Below, in pieces: positions 25,293 through 36,473 of a stretch of 64,000 nt of DNA. The notes under the pieces were generated by a model, which was not told the DNA's origin, searched no databases, and was given only the letters and a program-made list of their open reading frames with translations. This DNA is from Stomorhina lunata (lineage: Eukaryota; Arthropoda; Insecta; Diptera; Rhiniidae). The position numbers and the translations under genes were made by a program. Location of the stretch: positions 68,598,208 through 68,662,207 of the forward strand of contig OW121743.1 of NCBI GenBank assembly GCA_933228675.1, written 5' to 3'. Numbering within the stretch: position 1 is the stretch's first letter; each line of letters opens with the position of its first letter.

Positions 25293-26065
25293 TGAGTCTA
25301 TGTCTTAATCTATGTCCTAGTCTATGTCTTAGTCTATGTCTTAGTCTATGCCTTAGTCTATGTCTTAGTCTATGTCTTAGTCTATGTCTTAGTCTATGTC
25401 TTAGTCTATGACTTAGCCTATGGCTTAGTCCATGTCTTAGTCTATGTCTTAGGTTTATGCTTTAGTCTTAGTCTATGTCTTAGTCTATGTCTTAGTATAT
25501 GTCTTAGTCTATGTTTTACTCTATGTCTTAGTCTATATCTTAGTCTATGTCTTAGTATATGTCTTAGTCTATGTTTTACTCTATGTCTTAGTCTATATCT
25601 TAGTCTATGTCTTATTCTATGTCTTAGTCTATGTCTTATTCTATGTCTTAGTCTATATCTTAGTTTATGTCCTAATCTATGTCTTAGTCTATGTCTTAGT
25701 CTATGTCTTAGTCTATGTCTTAGTCTATGTCTTAGTCTATGTCTTAGTCTATGTCTTAGTCTATGTCTTAGTCTATGTCTTAGTCTATGTCTTAGTCTAT
25801 GTATTACTCTATGTCTTAGTCTATGTCTTAGTCTATGTCTTAGTCTATGTCTTAGTCTATGTCTTAGTCTATGTCTTAGTCTATGTCTTAATCTATGTCC
25901 TAGTCTATGTCTTAGCCTATGTCTTAGTCTATGCCTTAGTCTATGTCTTAGTCTATGTCTTAGTCTATGTCTTAGTCTATGTCTTAGTCTATGACTTAGC
26001 CTATGGCTTAGTCCATGTCTTAGTCTATGTCTTATGTTTATGCTTTAGTCTTAGTCTATATCTTG
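25293..26065 (+). repeat. 583-bp spaced duplication in 12-bp block D
   Basis: The variant run GACTTAGCCTATGGCTTAG at 25410, with GTTTATGCTTTAGTCTTAG about 43 bp later, recurs at 25993 and 26036, an offset of 583 bp. GTCTTAATCTATGTCCTAG precedes both. A 60-bp repeat (GTTTTACTCTATG at about 25513 and 25573) lies between them. The 583-bp offset is not a multiple of 12, so a 5-bp shift occurred as well. Confidence 0.8.
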
Positions 26066-26078
26066 GTCTCTGATGATT

Positions 26079-27387
26079 ATTATTCAACTTTCTTTTCAAA
26101 AAAAAAAAAAATTTTAAATTTTTGAATTTTTTATGGCCATTTTCTGTTATAATTTTAAACAAATTACCCTAAAAGACATTAAGAAATTATACGATGAACT
26201 TCTGTATTGACATAAAAAACAACTCAAACAAAAAATCAATTAAATACCCGCCTGGGAGTGTAGATCGATGAATTATGCAAATTTTATTGATTTGTTTTCA
26301 TTGTTCTCTAATGTCTCTTAAGCTTCTTATTGTCGAGTCTTATCACAAAATGTTTTATTTCTCCTATGATATCGGATTTAATATTAACATTAATTAATTA
26401 TGTTAATACTCTTATTTATTTGCTTATTTTGAAAACAACAAAGAGAGATTATTCCTATTCTAAAACATTTGTTGTTTCCAATGACAAAATTAATTTGTCG
26501 TTTTGGTTAATGATCTTTAAAAAATGTCAAACTCTTAAAAATGTTTGCGATGTTTTTCTTATCAAATACCATTTATTTACATACAAATGTCACACAAATG
26601 CCTTAGAGGAAAGAATATTGAAAATGTTTTGAATAAATTTTAGGTTTTCATTTTAATGATCTTTTGCTTGATCATTAGTTTGGGAATTATTCATGTAAAT
26701 GTTGCTTTTGTTATTGTCTCTAATGTTTTTTCTATTAATTTCATTATGAGCATTTTTTCTCTTAATAATTCTCATAAAAAATGGTGTTAACATATAAAAT
26801 CTTTTGAACTCATTTGAATTCGGTAGGTGGTCTTTTTTTAATTGGCCCGAGATTAGCAGCAGAAAAACAACCACTAACAAAGAAATCAAAAGACTTAAGC
26901 CACAAACTTGATTTTTGTTTAAAATTTAAATGAAAAGAAAAAAAAGTTCAACCAAAAACTGATTGTTCTACAAATTCGTTGGTCTTTGTTAATTGATTAA
27001 ATTATATATTTGACTTAAAATATTAGTTTTAATTTAAATGAAAAAGTTTTTTTTTAAGTAGGTGTTTTGTGGTGGTCTCACGTCTTTGATGTTTAAATCA
27101 GTAGCATTAGTTTGCGTAAGCTTCTTTTTTGTTTCAAATCAAAACTTAATGTGATTTATTTAAAATATTCATAAATTTTTATGCGTTTTTAAAATGTTGA
27201 ATTCATCTATTTTTAATGGTAATATATGGCTAATGTTAGGTTTTGTGTTATTTTCGAAAGCTTTAATTAAGACTTATTTATGATAATTTTTCAAATGATC
27301 GTAAATTTGAGTATTAGCAGTATGGGAAAGTGGTTAAAAAAATGGAGATTTGTAAAAAGAAATTAAAGCAAAAAGTCAATTAAATTT
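26079..27387. other. unique AT-rich DNA, no gene recognised
   Basis: Non-repetitive. It contains a 100-codon plus frame at 26330-26632 (rich in Ile, Leu, Lys) and a 78-codon minus frame at 26653-26889. Neither has a motif, signal or codon texture that separates it from chance in such AT-rich DNA. Confidence 0.45.
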
Positions 27388-30243
27388 TTCAGTAATAATA
27401 AAAATTTTTCTATAAAAAATATTTAATAAAAATTTTTTAACCAAAATTTTTCTTTAGAAAAAATTTTTTAACGAAAATTTTTCTAAAAAAAAAATTGTTC
27501 TAAAGAAAAAAATTTTCCATAGAAAAAGCTTTGTAACCAAAATTTTTCTAAACACAAAAATTTTAACCAAAATTTTTCTAAACAAAAAAATTTTTACCAA
27601 AATTTTTCTAAGCAAAAAAATTTTTACCAAAATTTTTCTACAGAAAAAAATTTTTAACGAAAATTTTTCTATAGAAAAAAATTTTTGACGAAAATTTTTC
27701 TATAGAAAAATTTTTTTAACGAAAATTTTTGTATAGAAAAATTTTTTTAACGAAAATTTTTGTAAAGAAAAATTTTTTTAACGAAAATTTTTGTATAGAA
27801 AAATTTTTTTAACGAAAATTTTTGTATAGAAAAATTTTTTTAACGAAAATTTTTCTATAGAAAAATTTTTTTAACGAAAATTTTTCTATAGAAAAATTTT
27901 TTTAACGAAAATTTTTCTATAGAAAAATTTTTTTAACGAAAATTTTTCTATAGAAAAATTTTTTTAACGAAAATTTTTCTATAGAAAAATTTTTTTAACG
28001 AAAATTTTTCTATAGAAAAATTTTTTTAACGAAAATTTTTCTATAGAAAAATTTTTTTAACGAAAATTTTTCTATAGAAAAATTTTTTTAACGAAAATTT
28101 TTCTATAGAAAAATTTTTTTAACGAAAATTTTTCTATAGAAAAATTTTTTTAACGAAAATTTTTCTATAGAAAAATTTTTTTAACGAAAATTTTTCTATA
28201 GAAAAATTTTTTTAACGAAAATTTTTCTATAGAAAAATTTTTTTAACTAAAATTTTTCTATAGAAAAATTTTTTTAACGAAAATTTTTCTATACAAAAAT
28301 TTTTTTAACGAAAATTTTTCTATAGAAAAATTTTTTTAACGAAAATTTTTCTATAGAAAAATTTTTTTAACGAAAATTTTTCTATAGAAAAATTTTTTTA
28401 ACGAAAATTTTTCTATAGAAAAATTTTTTTAACGAAAATTTTTCTATAGAAAAATTTTTTTAACGAAAATTTTTCTATAGAAAAATTTTTTTAACGAAAA
28501 TTTTTCTATAGAAAAATTTTTTTAACGAAAATTTTTCTATAGAAAAATTTTTTTAACGAAAATTTTTCTATAGAAAAATTTTTTTAACGAAAATTTTTCT
28601 ATAGAAAAATTTTTTTAACGAAAATTTTTCTATAGAAAAATTTTTTTAACGAAAATTTTTCTATAGAAAAATTTTTTTAACGAAAATTTTTCTATAGAAA
28701 AATTTTTTTAACGAAAATTTTTCTATAGAAAAATTTTTTTAACGAAAATTTTTCTATAGAAAAATTTTTTTAACGAAAATTTTTCTATAGAAAAATTTTT
28801 TTAACGAAAATTTTTCTATAGAAACATTTTTTTAACGAAAATTTTTCTATAGAAAAATTTTTTTAACGAAAATTTTTCTATAGAAAAATTTTTTTAACGA
28901 AAATTTTTCTATAGAAAAATTTTTTTAACGAAAATTTTTCTATAGAAAAATTTTTTTAACGAAAATTTTTCTATAGAAAAATTTTTTTAACGAAAATTTT
29001 TCTATAGAAAAATTTTTTTAACGAAAATTTTTCTATAGAAAAATTTTTTTAACGAAAATTTTTCTATAGAAAAATTTTTTTAACGAAAATTTTTCTATAG
29101 AAAAATTTTTTTAACGAAAATTTTTCTATAGAAAAATTTTTTTAACGAAAATTTTTCTATAGAAAAATTTTTTTAACGAAAATTTTTCTATAGAAAAATT
29201 TTTTTAACGAAAATTTTTCTATAGAAAAATTTTTTTAACGAAAATTTTTCTATAGAAAAATTTTTTTAACGAAAATTTTTCTATAGAAAAATTTTTTTAA
29301 CGAAAATTTTTCTATAGAAAAATTTTTTTAACGAAAATTTTTCTATAGAAAAATTTTTTTAACGAAAATTTTTCTATAGAAAAATTTTTTTAACGAAAAT
29401 TTTTCTATAGAAAAATTTTTTTAACGAAAATTTTTCTATAGAAAAATTTTTTTAACGAAAATTTTTCTATAGAAAAATTTTTTTAACGAAAATTTTTCTA
29501 TAGAAAAATTTTTGAACGAAAATTTTTCTATAGAAAAAATTTTTTAACGAAAATTTTTCTATGGAAAAAATTTTTTAACGAAAATTTTTCTATAGAAAAA
29601 ATTTTTTAACGAAAATTTTTCTATAGAAAAATTTTTTTAACGAAAATTTTTCTATAGAAAAATTTTTTTAACGAAAATTTTTCTATAGAAAAATTTTTTT
29701 AACGAAAATTTTTCTATAGAAAAATTTTTTTAACGAAAATTTTTCTATAGAAAAATTTTTTTAACGAAAATTTTTCTATAGAAAAATTTTTTTAACGAAA
29801 ATTTTTCTATAGAAAAATTTTTTTAACGAAAATTTTTCTATAGAAAAATTTTTTTAACGAAAATTTTTCTATAGAAAAATTTTTTTAACGAAATTTTTTC
29901 TATAGAAAAATGTTTTAACGAAAATTTTTCTATAGAAAAATTTTTTAACGAAAATTTTTCTATAGAAAAATTTTTTAACGAAAATTTTTCTATAGAAAAA
30001 TTTTTTTAACGAAAATTTTTCTATAGAAAATTTTTTTTAACGAAAATTTTTCTATAGAAAAATCTTTTTAACGAAAGTTTTTCTATAGAAAAATTTTTTT
30101 AACGAAAATTTTTCTATAGAAAAATCTTTTTAACGAAAATTTTTCTATAGAAAAATTTTTTGAACGAAAATTTTTCTATAGAAAAATTGTGTAACGAAAA
30201 TTTTTCTTTAAAAAAAATTTTTTAATGAAAATTTTTAAAGAAA
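27388..30243 (+). repeat. 31-bp palindromic satellite, block 1 (linker TTTAACG)
   Basis: About 92 copies of a 31-bp unit. The unit is a 24-bp perfect palindrome (AAAATTTTTCTA followed by its reverse complement TAGAAAAATTTT) plus a 7-bp asymmetric linker read TTTAACG on the plus strand. Cores repeat at exactly 31 bp through about 27900-29500. Edges are diverged: on the left ACCAAAATTTTTCTAAAC units, on the right units shortened by one T or with TGAACG and GTAACG linkers. Only the linker reveals orientation. Confidence 0.96.
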
Positions 30244-30285
30244 ATACTGAAATTTAATAAATCGCTTAAAACAGCCTTAGATATT

Positions 30286-30317
30286 GTTTGGTAAAATGTT
30301 TGATCATTTTATCAAAC
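30286..30317. other. inverted repeat, 13-bp stem, 6-nt loop
   Basis: GTTTGGTAAAATG, loop TTTGAT, then CATTTTATCAAAC. The arms pair with a single G-T wobble. It lies 40 bp past the end of the 31-bp array. No T-run follows immediately, and its function is unknown. Confidence 0.7.
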
Positions 30318-30865
30318 AGTTGGATTTAGCACTTCCAATGGAATTTGATGACATTTATGGAAGTGATGACCAAAATGTTTTGTGATTATAGCCAAAAATA
30401 GAAGACAAGCTAAAATATTAATAAAATTTTAAATAAATTTTATATAAATTCTCATAAAATCTTAAATTCACACCAACGTCTGAAGAAACATTGAGGAAAA
30501 AAACCGTCATCGAAAAATTTCTCACATATATTGATCACGCAGTTGAATGGAAACAGACAGACAGACGGATGGACAGACGTACAGATGCACAGACACATTT
30601 ATAGTAAAATGTTACTTATTAAGTCTTATTTAACAACAGCAATTAGTTTTAAATTGCCATATTAATAAGTTTTAGCATGAATACGACCGACTTAGGCCGA
30701 GAGCAAAGACAGACGAATGGTTGGACAGACAGACTTTAACAAAAAACTTATAAAGTATTTACGAGTAAGTAAATTTATCTACATCCAACCAACGCAACCA
30801 TTATTATGGTCGTACCAACCAAACAACCAACAAAACCAACAAGAGCAACAACAATTTATGGCTCA

Positions 30866-30896
30866 ATATTGACGTCAATATCGTTGCGCATGCGCA
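30866..30896. promoter_or_regulatory. CRE palindrome next to NRF1/EWG-type palindrome
   Basis: ATATTGACGTCAATAT (30866-30881) is a 16-bp perfect palindrome that contains the full CRE, TGACGTCA. Three bases later, TGCGCATGCGCA (30885-30896) is a perfect match to the NRF1 consensus, which in Drosophila is bound by the homologue Erect wing. Both are known binding sequences of CREB/ATF-type bZIP factors and of NRF1/EWG. Use here is inference: no initiator, TATA box or downstream gene was identified in this window. Confidence 0.45.
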
Positions 30897-31334
30897 TAAA
30901 ACACAGAATTGAAAAAAAAAAAATGTTTTAAAACAAGTAAAAACAAATAAAGTTTTTGATCTTTGCGCTGCTCTCGAGATGTGAAAATTAAATAAAGAAG
31001 AGGTGGAGTCTTATAACTTAATTACTACTTCTGGTATCAGAAGTGCGTGTTTGAGGGAAAATAAAAATGCTAAGAGTCTAAAATAAAAAAGTCTTAAAAC
31101 TTTGTGAACAAAAAATTATGAAAGAAGTGTAAAAAATTGTTTAATATAAGGGAAATTAGGGCGATATTAATAATAAATTCAAAAATCTATATGTAGTAAT
31201 AATTTTTTAAGATGCGGCCTGGTAAAACCTACGCATCAAAATTTTGTGATTTATGGCTTCATTATATTTTTGAAAAGAAAATAAATATTAATACATCAAA
31301 AATATTTGTTATATAAATAAAATTGTGCAACCAA

Positions 31335-31790
31335 ATGAAAATTTTTTCTGAAGAAAAACTTTTAATAGCGAGATTTTTTTACAAAAAAATTTTAATGAAG
31401 CAAATTTTTCTGTACAAAAATTTTAATAACTAAAATTAAAAAAAAAAAAAAAATCAATAAGGAAATTTTTTCTATAAAAAAAATTTTGTATAGAAAAGAA
31501 GTTTCCTATTGACAAATGTTTCTATATAAAAAAAATTTCATTAAGAAATTTCTTCTATAGAAAAATTTTCATTTAGAAATTCTTTCTACAAAAAAATTTT
31601 CGCTAAAAAAATTTTCTGTAGAAAAATTTTCTTTAAGACATTTTTTCTATAGAAAAATTTCCATTAAGAAATTTTTTCTATAGAAAAATGTTCATAAAGA
31701 AATTTCTTCTAAAGAAAAATGTTCATAAAGAAATTTTTTCTGTAGAAAAATTTTCTTAATGAAAAAATTAAATAATTTTAACGAAAATTT
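31335..31790 (-). repeat. degenerate left flank of 31-bp block 2
   Basis: Diverged units with CTATAG or related cores but different linkers (CATTAAGAAAT, CATAAAGAAAT). They still repeat at roughly 31 bp, so this appears to be an older subfamily at the edge of the array. Confidence 0.75.
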
Positions 31791-34700
31791 TTCTATAGAA
31801 AAAAAATTTTAACGAACATTTTTTTATAGAAAAATTTTCGTTAAAAAAATTTTTCTATAGAAAAATTTTCGTTAAAAAAATTTTTCTATAGAAAAATTTT
31901 CGTTAAAAAAATTTTTCTATAGAAAAATTTTCGTTAAAAAAATTTTTCTATAGAAAAATTTTCGTTAAAAAAATTTTTCTATAGAAAAATTTTCGTTAAA
32001 AAAATTTTTCTATAGAAAAATTTTCGTTAAAAAAATTTTTCTATAGAAAAATTTTCGTTAAAAAAATTTTTCTATAGAAAAATTTTCGTTAAAAAAATTT
32101 TTCTATAGAAAAATTTTCGTTAAAAAAATTTTTCTATAGAAAAATTTTCGTTAAAAAAATTTTTCTATAGAAAAATTTTTTTAACGAAAATTTTCGTTAA
32201 AAAAATTTTTCTATAGAAAAATTTTCGTTAAAAAAATTTTTCTATAGAAAAATTTTCGTTAAAAAAATTTTTCTATAGAAAAATTTTCGTTAAAAAAATT
32301 TTTCTATAGAAAAATTTTCGTTAAAAAAATTTTTCTATAGAAAAATTTTCGTTAAAAAAATTTTTCTATACAAAAATTTTCGTTAAAAAAATTTTTCTAT
32401 ACAAAAATTTTCGTTAAAAAAATTTTTCTATAGAAAAATTTTCGTTAAAAAAATTTTTCTATAGAAAAATTTTCGTTGAAAAAATTTTTCTATAGAAAAA
32501 TTTTCGTTAAAAAAATTTTTCTATAGAAAAATTTTCGTTAAAAAAATTTTTCTATAGAAAAATTTTCGTTAAAAAAATTTTTCTATAGAAAAATTTTCGT
32601 TGAAAAAATTTTTCTATAGAAAAATTTTCGTTAAAAAAATTTTTCTATAGAAAAAAAACGAAAATTTTTCTATAGAAAAATTTTTTTAACGAAAATTTTT
32701 CTATAGAAAAATTTTTTTAACGAAAATTTTTCTATAGAAAAATTTTTTTAACGAAAATTTTTCTATAGAAAAATTTTTTTAACGAAAATTTTTCTATAGA
32801 AAAATTTTTTTAACGAAAATTTTTCTATAGAAAAATTTTTTTAACGAAAATTTTTCTATAGAAAAATTTTTTTAACGAAAATTTTTCTATAGAAAAATTT
32901 TTTTAACGAAAATTTTTCTATAGAAAAATTTTTTTAACGAAAATTTTTCTATAGAAAAATTTTTTTAACGAAAATTTTTCTATTCTAAAAATTAAAAAAA
33001 TTTTTCTATAGAAAAATTTTCGTTAAAAAAATTTTTCTATAGAAAAATTTTCGTTAAAAAAATTTTTCTATAGAAAAATTTTCGTTAATAAAATTTTTCT
33101 ATAGAAAAATTTTCGTTAAAAAAATTTTTTCTATAGAAAAATTTTCGTTAAAAAAATTTTTCTATAGAAAAATTTTCGTTAAAAAAATTTTTCTATAGAA
33201 AAATTTTCGTTAAAAAAATTTTTCTATAGAAAAATTTTCGTTAAAAAAATTTTTCTATAGAAAAATTTTCGTTAAAAAAATTTTTCTATAGAAAAATTTT
33301 CGTTAAAAAAATTTTTCTATAGAAAAATTTTCGTTAAAAAAATTTTTCTATAGAAAAATTTTCGTTAAAAAAATTTTTCTATAGAAAAATTTTCGTTAAA
33401 AAAATTTTTCTATAGAAAAATTTTCGTTAAAAAAATTTTTCTATAGAAAAATTTTCGTTAAAAAAATTTTTCTATAGAAAAATTTTCGTTAAAAAAATTT
33501 TTCTATAGAAAAATTTTCGTTAAAAAAATTTTTCTATAGAAAAATTTTCGTTAAAAAAATTTTTCTATAGAAAAATTTTCGTTAAAAAAATTTTTCTATA
33601 GAAAAATTTTCGTTAAAAAAATTTTTCTATAGAAAAATTTTCGTTAAAAAAATTTTTCTATAGAAAAATTTTCGTTAAAAAAATTTTTCTATAGAAAAAT
33701 TTTCGTTAAAAAAATTTTTCTATAGAAAAATTTTCGTTAAAAAAATTTTTCTATAGAAAAATTTTCGTTAAAAAAATTTTTCTATAGAAAAATTTTCGTT
33801 AAAAAAATTTTTCTATAGAAAAATTTTCGTTAAAAAAATTTTTCTATAGAAAAATTTTCGTTAAAAAAATTTTTCTATAGAAAAATTTTCGTTAAAAAAA
33901 TTTTTCTATAGAAAAATTTTCGTTAAAAAATTTTTTCTATAGAAAAGTTTTCGTCAAAAAATTTTTCTGTAGAAAAATTCTCGTTAAAAAATTTTTTTAT
34001 AGAAAAATTTTCGTTAAAAAATTTTTTTTACTGAAAAATTTTCGTTAAAAAATTTTTTTTACAGAAAAATTTTCGTTAAAAAATTTTTTCTATAGAAAAA
34101 TTTTCGTTAAAAAATTTTTTTTATAGAAAAATTTTCGTTAAAAAATTTGTTCTGTAGAAAAATTTTCGTTAAAAAATTTTTTTATAGAAAAATTTTATTT
34201 CAAAAATTTTTTCTATAGAAAAATTTTCGTTAAAAAATTTTTTCTATAGAAAAATTTTCGTTAAAAAATTTTTTCTATAGAAAAATTTTCGTTGAAAAAT
34301 TTTTTCTATAGAAAAATTTTCGTTAAAAAATTTTTTCTATAGAAAAATTTTCCTTAAAAAATTTTTTCTAGAGAAAAATTTTTTCTATAGAAAAATTTTC
34401 GTTAAAATTATTTTCCAATAGAAAGATTCTTCGATAGAAACATTTTAATGAAATTTTTTTTTCCATAGAAGAATTTTCATTAATTTTTTTTGTACAGAAA
34501 AATTTTCGTTAAAAAATTTTTGCTTTTGTAAAATTTTCATTAAAAATTTTTTTTCGTTAAAAATTTTTTGTTTTAGAAAAATTTTCGTTAAAAAATTTTT
34601 CTTTAAAAACATTTTCATTAAAAAAAATTTTTTATAGAAAAATTTTCGTTAAAAAATTATTTCTATAGAAAAATTTTCGTTAAAATTATATTTCTATAGA

Positions 34701-35046
34701 AAAATTTTCATTGAAATTATATTTCTATAGAAAAATTTTCGTTGAAGTTATTTTTCTATAGAAAAATTTTCGTTAAAATTATTTTTGTTTAGAAAAGTTT
34801 TCGTTAAAATTATTTTTGTTTAGAAAAGTTATTATAAAAATTATTTTTTTTTAGAAAAATTTTTGTTAATCAATTTTTTCGATAAAAAATTTTCGTCAAA
34901 AAATTTTTCTGTAGGAAAATTTTTGTTAAAAAATTTTGTATATAAAGAAAAATTTTTGTATAGAAAAATTTTTGTTAAAAAATTTTTTCTATAGAAAAAT
35001 TTTCGTTAAATAAATTTTTCGATATACAAATTTTCGTTAAAAAATT
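31791..35046 (-). repeat. 31-bp palindromic satellite, block 2, mostly inverted
   Basis: About 105 copies of the same 31-bp unit as block 1, with the linker now reading CGTTAAA, that is, reverse complement. Orientation is not uniform: it is plus at about 31770-31830, flips at 32176-32192, and is plus again at 32650-32988. The core 33000-33930 is nearly perfect; from 33930 to 35046 units decay progressively (linker lost, TTAAAATTATT, GTTTAG cores). Confidence 0.95.
32650..32990 (+). repeat. 340-bp plus-orientation island inside minus block
   Basis: Eleven consecutive 31-bp units carry the AACG orientation inside an array of CGTT units. The left junction is CTATAGAAAAAAAACGAAAA, where part of a linker is lost; the right junction is CTATTCTAAAAATTAAAAAA, where a core is disrupted. 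Both junctions fall in or next to the palindrome. Confidence 0.9.
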
Positions 35047-35915
35047 ATGATATTTCTGAACATGACTCATGAATCAACGATCCAAAAAACGATCTTTATC
35101 TTAACATTCCTTTTCTCGTATCTTTAAAGTAATTCTATTGTAAAGTTAAATCACTTTAATAGACTTTATACGTTTAACATAATTAATGATTCATTAGTTA
35201 AATATAATTTTCAAACGCTATAAACATTTTAGCGCGATCAGTTCTCTTCAACGCCTGATTAGCCGTGACAATAAAAGGAAAATATTTGAAAAATGATTGG
35301 AATACAAACCGTAATAGATAATAGATTCCCGCTAAATGATCTTAGAAAACTTATGAATAATAATAATAAATAAAAACAGCGTTAGTTTTAAAGTCATTGG
35401 CGTTACATCTTTTGCACAAATGACTGAATAAATGCATAAATAAATAATTTATTATTTAATATTATTTATTCCCCCAGTGCACGCGTATGTGTTGCCACAA
35501 TTTTTGCATAATAAAAAAAAAAACATTGCAAACAGAAAATTATTTATTTTGTTATTTTAGTCGTATTATTTATATTGCAGGTATTTTTTATTTATAAATT
35601 ATCTGCCGTCGTCTATCATTTGCAAAACTAATGCTTGCAAAACTTAAACACTTTTCTCTGATTATTTGAACATTTGGTAGAAGAAAAAAAAATGCAATAA
35701 AATGTGCAACGTTTAAATTAAAAATACAATAAATACGAGTACGCTCTTTCACAGCAACAAAATAAGAATAAAAGTTAATTATAAATTCCAAACACATTTA
35801 TAACATTAATGTGATAAAAATCTCACTTTGACCAAGTAAGGTTGAGTCCGCAAGTCACTTCTGTCCGTCATTCAAAGCGGTTTATTTTCAAAGTTTTTTT
35901 TTATAAACCGAGCTA

Positions 35916-35949
<34 letters not shown>

Positions 35950-36104
35950 ATTCAAGCCTTCGTCGTTGCATTTTCATTGTTTGTATTTATTCCTGAGTAT
36001 CTTTTTTTAGTCATTTACTCGTATTTGAAAATCTCCTGTATTTGAAATTCATGTTGCTTATAGTAAGTGCTACAACATAAGCTTGCAAAAGCTTTTAGTA
36101 GAAT
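35047..36104. other. unique DNA with GACA/GGAC tract
   Basis: AT-rich, non-repetitive. A GTCY-type tract (AACAGACAGACAGACGGACG and on, 35914-35950) is the only notable element. The 69-codon minus frame at 35588-35797 is not convincing. Confidence 0.5.
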
Positions 36105-36335
36105 ATCTTGCTTTGGCTACTTGTTACCACTTGCGCTAATATCTTTGGAGTTATTGCCATTTCTTATTCTTTCTGAATACATACATACATGCATACATTT
36201 ATATGTGTAAAAGTGTGTTGGTTATTGCTTTACTTGGACTTTGTTCCGAAAACACTTTCCTTAATGCTGTAGTTCTTTATTTGGGGTGGGATTCTTTAAG
36301 ACTGATTGCTTAACAGAGGAGGGAAGACTTTTTTA
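36105..36335 (+). repeat. 230-bp duplicated segment, copy 1
   Basis: The stretch from CTTGCTTTGGCTACTTG through CATACATACATGCATACA to GATTGCTTAACAGAGGAGGG recurs at 37447-37660 with small indels (CTTTGGAG missing, microsatellite length changed). It lies directly left of the reverse-transcriptase remnant and was copied along with it. Confidence 0.88.
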
Positions 36336-36473
36336 TTCAGGGAAGATTTTATTGGTATGGTAAAAGATTAATGCAAAAAGAATGGTTAAAGATAAGGTAA
36401 TTTCTAAAATATTTACCTAAAAAGGTTCTATGTCAACTAACAATGGCAACACTCAGCAAAACATAAAGAAACA

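Larger units (their letters stand above)
24636..26078 (+). repeat. 12-bp satellite, block D (GTCTTAGTCTAT)n
   Basis: About 118 units in the same orientation as block A and inverted relative to B and C. It is the most diverged of the four blocks and is rich in nested duplications (240, 583 and 60 bp). The 235-codon frame at 24588-25295 is the LVYV reading of the satellite joined to unique sequence. Confidence 0.95.
30244..31334. other. unique spacer between inverted 31-bp blocks
   Basis: About 1.1 kb of unique DNA. It holds a 13-bp-stem hairpin (30286-30317), a GACA/GGAC-rich tract (30549-30598, and GGACAGACAGAC near 30723) of the GTCY kind common in fly interspersed repeats, an ACCAACCAA/CAACAA-rich stretch (30784-30855) and two adjacent palindromic transcription-factor-like sites (30866-30896). 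No gene recognised. Confidence 0.55.

Noticed and set aside
26330..26632. 100-codon plus-strand ORF
   Set aside because: Composition follows the AT-rich background (Ile, Leu, Lys, Phe); no domain, and no conserved copy in the window.
27388..35046. 31-bp satellite as a CRISPR array (palindromic repeat with regular spacing)
   Set aside because: Units are directly adjacent with no unique spacers, no cas genes are present, and the DNA is eukaryotic in character.
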